From Xanthomonas sp. DAR 80977 (GTDB lineage Bacteria > Pseudomonadota > Gammaproteobacteria > Xanthomonadales > Xanthomonadaceae), in NCBI RefSeq assembly GCF_041240605.1, contig NZ_CP162487.1, positions 62,001 through 126,000 of the forward strand: a stretch of DNA of 64,000 nucleotides, given 5' to 3'. The first letter of the stretch is position 1. Every line of letters begins with the position of its first letter. Of this stretch, positions 60,854-64,000 are shown one piece after another. The translations under genes were made by a program, and so were the position numbers. Below the pieces are notes generated by a model. The model saw nothing but the letters and a program-made list of their open reading frames with translations. It ran no database searches and was not told where the DNA came from.

Positions 60854-61258
60854 ATGAACCACCAGAACCTCCCCGAACGAGCGCCGCTCAGCCCGAAATG
60901 GCAGTTCCGCTTCGACTTCTTCGACCGCCACGGCGGACCGGCCTCGCCCGACTTCAAGCCGGCGTTCAAGGCGCTGCCCTCGTTCGGCGACCGCCTGAAG
61001 ATCAACATGAACTTCTTCGCGTTCTTCTTCGGCTGGATCTACTTCTTCATCCTCGGCCTGTGGCGCAAGGCGATCGTGTTGATCGGCATCTCGCTGCTGA
61101 TCGGCGTGCTGTCGTTCTTCCTGCCGCGGATGTTCGTCAACGGCCTGGGCGTGGCCTATTCGGTGCTGGTCGGCATGATCGCCAACTACGCCTACTACCT
61201 GGACCGGAAGAAGGGCAGCACCAGCTGGAACCCCTTCGAAGGCATGCGCTGGTGGTAA
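60854..61258 (+). CDS. DUF2628 membrane protein
   Basis: A 134-residue protein starting at ATG 60854 (AAAAAGGA 11 nt upstream; another ATG at about 60820 is possible). The N-terminal SPKWQFRFDFFDRHGGP is followed by two or three helices (MNFFAFFFGWIYFFILGLWRKAIVLIGISLLIGVLSFFL, GLGVAYSVLVGMIANYAYYL). TACAAT at 60816-60821 may be its -10 box. Confidence 0.75.
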   Translation: MNHQNLPERAPLSPKWQFRFDFFDRHGGPASPDFKPAFKALPSFGDRLKINMNFFAFFFGWIYFFILGLWRKAIVLIGISLLIGVLSFFLPRMFVNGLGVAYSVLVGMIANYAYYLDRKKGSTSWNPFEGMRWW

Positions 61259-61446
61259 GCCGCGGGTCGCGCCGCGCCGGCTGAGTCCGCGCGGCGCGTG
61301 CCCCCAGGGCCTGCCGCCGATTCCCGGGCAGATCCGCCGGGACTGGCTCCACGCCCCAGCCGCGACGCAACGCTGTGTCGTGGCGGGACCGCTTGAGTCT
61401 GCCGGCGTCGGCGCCTACCGTGGCGCCTTCGCTGCCAGGCTCCCCC

Positions 61447-62658
61447 ATGTCCCCACTCGCTTCCCAGGCCGATGCGGCACCCGCCGGCCTGTCCTCCGGC
61501 CTGATCGCGCTGTTCGCCGCCGCCTGCGGCCTGGCGGTGGCCAACATCTATTTCTCGCAACCGCTGATCGGCATCATCGCGCCGGAACTGCGGCTGCACG
61601 CGGGCCTGGCCGGGCTGATCGTGGCGCTGACCCAGCTCGGCTACGGCGCCGGCCTGCTGTTGCTGGTGCCGCTGGCCGACGTGGCCGAGAACCGGCGCCT
61701 GGCGATCCTGCTGCTGGGCGGGGTGGTGCTGGGCCTGGTCGGCATCGGCCTGTCGCAATCGGCGGCCAGCTTCCTGATCGGCTCGTTCGTGGTCGGTGTG
61801 TGCGCGGTGGCCACGCAGATCCTGGTGCCGTTCGCCTCGCACCTGGCGCCGGAGGCCAGCCGCGGCCGCGTGGTCGGCACGGTGATGGGCGGGTTGCTGG
61901 CCGGGATCATGCTGGCGCGGCCGTTCTCCAGCTTCGTCGCCGCCACCCTGGGCTGGCGCGCGGTGTTCTTCCTGTCCGCCGGCATGATGCTGCTGCTGAT
62001 GGCGGTGCTGCGCTGGCGCCTGCCGCAGCGCCGGCCCGCGCAGCGCGCGTCCTATGCGGCGGTGCTGGCCTCGCTGCCGCGCCTGTATGCCGCCACCCCG
62101 CTGCTGCGCCGGCGCGCGTTCTACCAGGGCATGATGTTCGCCGCGTTCAACGTGTTCTGGACCGGCTCGCCGCTGCTGCTGGCGCAGTCCTTCGGCATGG
62201 ACCAGCGGCATATCGCGCTGTTCGCGCTGGCCGGCGCCGCCGGTGCCCTGGTCGCGCCGCTGGCCGGGCGCATGGCCGACCGCGGCTGGACCCGCCCCGC
62301 CACCGGCTGGGCGCTGGCCGCGGCGGCACTGTCGTTCGGCATCGGCGCCTGGGCCGCGCACGCGCATGCGCTGGCGTGGCTGGTGGTCGCCGCGCTGGTG
62401 CTGGATGCGGCGGTGCAGGTCTGCCAGGTGCTGAGCCTGCGCAGCATCTACATGCTGGCGCCGGAGCAGCGCGGCCGCCTCAACGGCCTGTTCATGACCT
62501 CGGTGTTCCTGTGCGGCGCCACCGGCTCGGTGCTGGCCGCGGCGGTGTTCGCCTACGCCGGCTGGCCGGGGCTGTCGCTGCTCGGCGCCGGCTTCGGCAC
62601 GGCCGCGCTGCTGTTCTACTTCAGCGAGTTCAGGCGGACGGCGGTGCCGGTGCGCTGA
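61447..62658 (+). CDS. MFS transporter
   Basis: A 403-residue protein starting at ATG 61447 with about twelve helices. The loop 2-3 motif is PLADVAENRRLAILLL, and the second half repeats it as PLAGRMADRGWTRP. The early AVANIYFSQPLIGIIAPEL matches a DHA1-type efflux or unknown-substrate family. The substrate cannot be told. Confidence 0.88.
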   Translation: MSPLASQADAAPAGLSSGLIALFAAACGLAVANIYFSQPLIGIIAPELRLHAGLAGLIVALTQLGYGAGLLLLVPLADVAENRRLAILLLGGVVLGLVGIGLSQSAASFLIGSFVVGVCAVATQILVPFASHLAPEASRGRVVGTVMGGLLAGIMLARPFSSFVAATLGWRAVFFLSAGMMLLLMAVLRWRLPQRRPAQRASYAAVLASLPRLYAATPLLRRRAFYQGMMFAAFNVFWTGSPLLLAQSFGMDQRHIALFALAGAAGALVAPLAGRMADRGWTRPATGWALAAAALSFGIGAWAAHAHALAWLVVAALVLDAAVQVCQVLSLRSIYMLAPEQRGRLNGLFMTSVFLCGATGSVLAAAVFAYAGWPGLSLLGAGFGTAALLFYFSEFRRTAVPVR

Positions 62659-62760
62659 GTGGGTGCCGGTGCCTGCTGCTTGGATCGGATGAAGCACGCA
62701 TCCGTTCCAAGGCATGCATTTACCGCAACCGGCAGGCCGTGGCCTGGCGCAATTTGTCCC

Positions 62761-62910
62761 TTCTCCCATCGGGACCATGGCCCCCTTTTCGGGGGAAGGT
62801 GCCCCGCAGGGGCGGATGAGGGTGCGGGCGAAGCCTCGTGCGCCCAACCTCCGCGGGTCGCTGCGCGCCGGACCCTCACCCCAACCCCTCTCCCGGGGGG
62901 GAGAGGGGCT
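62761..62910 (+). repeat. Dispersed repeats A and B after the MFS gene
   Basis: Composite repeat A at 62761-62822 (CCATCGGGACCATGGCCCCC, then GGGGGAAGGTGCCCCGCAGG) and repeat B at 62873-62910. The interval between the convergent MFS and DUF6882 genes holds nothing else; the hairpins may end both transcripts. Confidence 0.65.
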
Positions 62911-62924
62911 AAGCGTGGCGGTTG

Positions 62925-63641
62925 TTATTTCTTCCAGAACTGCCATTTCGGCGCCGGCTTGGCCGCCGCCGTGGAGGCTTGCTGCGGCGCCAGGCTGCCT
63001 TGCAATTGGCTCAGGCGGCCCAGCGCGTCGAAGGCGAGCGTGATCCGGCTGCCGCCGCGCGTGGCGATGGTCTGTCCGGGTTCGCGCTGCAGCGCATAGC
63101 CCTGGTCGTCGAGGAAGCCCTCGGTCATCGCGCGATGGTCGAGCGGGAACTGCGCGACCAATTGCCCGAGCAGGCGCAGCACGCGCGGGTCGTCGCACGG
63201 CGCGAACACCGTGGCGGGAACGTCGTCGAGCAGGAAGAACAGCGCGCCGCCGCGGTACGGGCCGCGGTAATAGCAGCGTGCGCTCAGCGCGGCGGCGAGC
63301 AGGGCGATGGCATGGCCGTCGTCGTCCAGCGGCAGCGACGCCGTGGCCAGTTCGTCGGGGCCGTCGCGCTCGCCGCGCTCGCGCAACGCGTTGGCCGCGA
63401 CCAGCAGGTTCTCCGGCAGGTTGCTGGCGGTGTTGGCCCAGGCCCATAGCCAACTGGCGCTGTCCTCGGCGGCGCTGCCCAGCAGTTGCACCGGGAAGTG
63501 CAGGTCGTCGCCGAAGTGCGCGATCCCCTCGGCCAGATCCAGGCGCCAGCCGCGCTCGCCGAGCAGGTCGGCCAGCGCCATCTGGCGGGCGAAGGCGGTG
63601 CCGATGTGGCGCGCCAGCAGGGTCTGGAAGGACGCTGTCAT
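62925..63641 (-). CDS. DUF6882 family protein
   Basis: A 238-residue soluble protein. The start at 63641 overlaps the stop of the upstream permease gene by 4 bp, so the two are translationally coupled. It follows the DUF6882 pattern (FGDDLHFPVQLLGSAAEDSASWLWAWANTASNLPENLLVAANALRERG, and CYYRGPYRGGALFFLLDD). It ends in a Lys/Trp tail (KWQFWKK). Function unknown. Confidence 0.75.
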   Translation of the reverse strand: MTASFQTLLARHIGTAFARQMALADLLGERGWRLDLAEGIAHFGDDLHFPVQLLGSAAEDSASWLWAWANTASNLPENLLVAANALRERGERDGPDELATASLPLDDDGHAIALLAAALSARCYYRGPYRGGALFFLLDDVPATVFAPCDDPRVLRLLGQLVAQFPLDHRAMTEGFLDDQGYALQREPGQTIATRGGSRITLAFDALGRLSQLQGSLAPQQASTAAAKPAPKWQFWKK

Positions 63642-64000
63642 TGCGGCGGCTGCTCGCGCCGCAGCAGGCTGTGGCGCCGCCCGTAGAGCAGATAGGCGAC
63701 CACGCCGATCGCGTTCCACAGCGCGAACCACTTCTGCGTGGTGTACGGCAGGCTCCAGAACAGGTACAGGCAGCCGCCGATCGCCAGCGGCGCGACCACC
63801 CAGGCCAGCGGCGTGCGGAACTTGCGCTCGCGGCCGGGTTCGCGCACGCGCAGCACCAACAGGCACGCGGCCACCGCGATGAACGCAGCCAGGGTGCCGG
63901 CGTTGGCCAGCGCGGCGATCTCGTCCAGCCGCGCCACGCCGGCCAGCGCCGCCACCAGGATCGCGGTGAACAGCGTGGTCGCCACCGGCGTGCCGGTGCG
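63638..64000 (-). CDS. Amino acid permease (APC family), C-terminal part
   Basis: The last 120 residues of a permease whose start lies right of the window. Four helices remain (VATTLFTAILVAALAGVA, LANAGTLAAFIAVAACLLVLRV, PLAWVVAPLAIGGCLYLFWSLP, FALWNAIGVVAYLLYG). The LRVREPGRERKFRTPLAWVVAPLA segment is typical of the cationic/basic amino acid type APC permeases. It is truncated by the window edge only. Confidence 0.85.
   Translation of the reverse strand, partial: RTGTPVATTLFTAILVAALAGVARLDEIAALANAGTLAAFIAVAACLLVLRVREPGRERKFRTPLAWVVAPLAIGGCLYLFWSLPYTTQKWFALWNAIGVVAYLLYGRRHSLLRREQPPQ

Overview
The window looks like the chromosome of a Xanthomonas or a close Xanthomonadaceae relative. Most of it is very GC-rich. 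It carries four TonB-dependent receptors, REP hairpins built on GGAGCGGCTTCAGCCGCGAC and GGAGCGACTTCAGTCGCGAC, the dispersed CCTCACCCCAACCCCTCTCC repeat, a phhA/Lrp divergent pair, and a chromosomal-integron cassette array with the Xanthomonas-type attC core CAAGCCGACGCCGCTTCG. The species cannot be fixed from the sequence alone.

1-12300: accessory region, visibly poorer in GC at its left end. It is the distal part of a chromosomal integron. A truncated ORF, an AbiU2-like HEPN gene and an AbiJ-like HEPN gene are each followed by an attC site. A 3 kb composite stretch follows, with a structured leader and SymE-family toxin gene, minus-strand small genes, short GGGGTCAGAGTGCACTTT repeats and a DUF4431 gene that reads into the fourth attC. 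Further right the attC sites become degenerate and the genes are small membrane proteins, lipoproteins, a VOC protein, a Phd/ParE toxin-antitoxin pair and a cREC protein. Cassette polarity implies that the integrase gene lies to the left of base 1.

12500-21600: two TonB-dependent receptors (the second heads a PepSY/DUF3325-type iron-uptake operon), a membrane protein with a degenerate GGDEF domain that keeps its c-di-GMP inhibitory site, and an exported hypothetical.

21600-36800: a pectin/uronate utilisation locus. It holds two exported esterases, an FAH-family hydratase, a DctPQM TRAP transporter, a GH43 enzyme, a LacI regulator, KduI, KduD, a DhuI-like RpiB-family isomerase and an SGNH acetylesterase fused to a cupin. 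Two copies of AATGACACCGGTTTACCA and one related palindrome at the regulator gene look like LacI-type operators. A class C beta-lactamase-like hydrolase follows.

37000-50000: phhA and an Lrp-type regulator, a siderophore receptor, a patatin lipoprotein, an AIM24 protein, two tandem class A acid phosphatases, a rhomboid protease, a TerC-family exporter behind a yybP-ykoY (Mn2+) riboswitch, and RlmI.

50000-64000: a glycan-type TonB receptor operon (receptor, SapC, JmjC-type cupin, flavin-dependent halogenase) behind a perfect 16-bp LacI-type palindrome. Then a dipeptidase, glycerate kinase, DUF2628, MFS, DUF6882 and a truncated amino-acid permease. No tRNA, rRNA, CRISPR array, prophage module or complete insertion sequence was seen.
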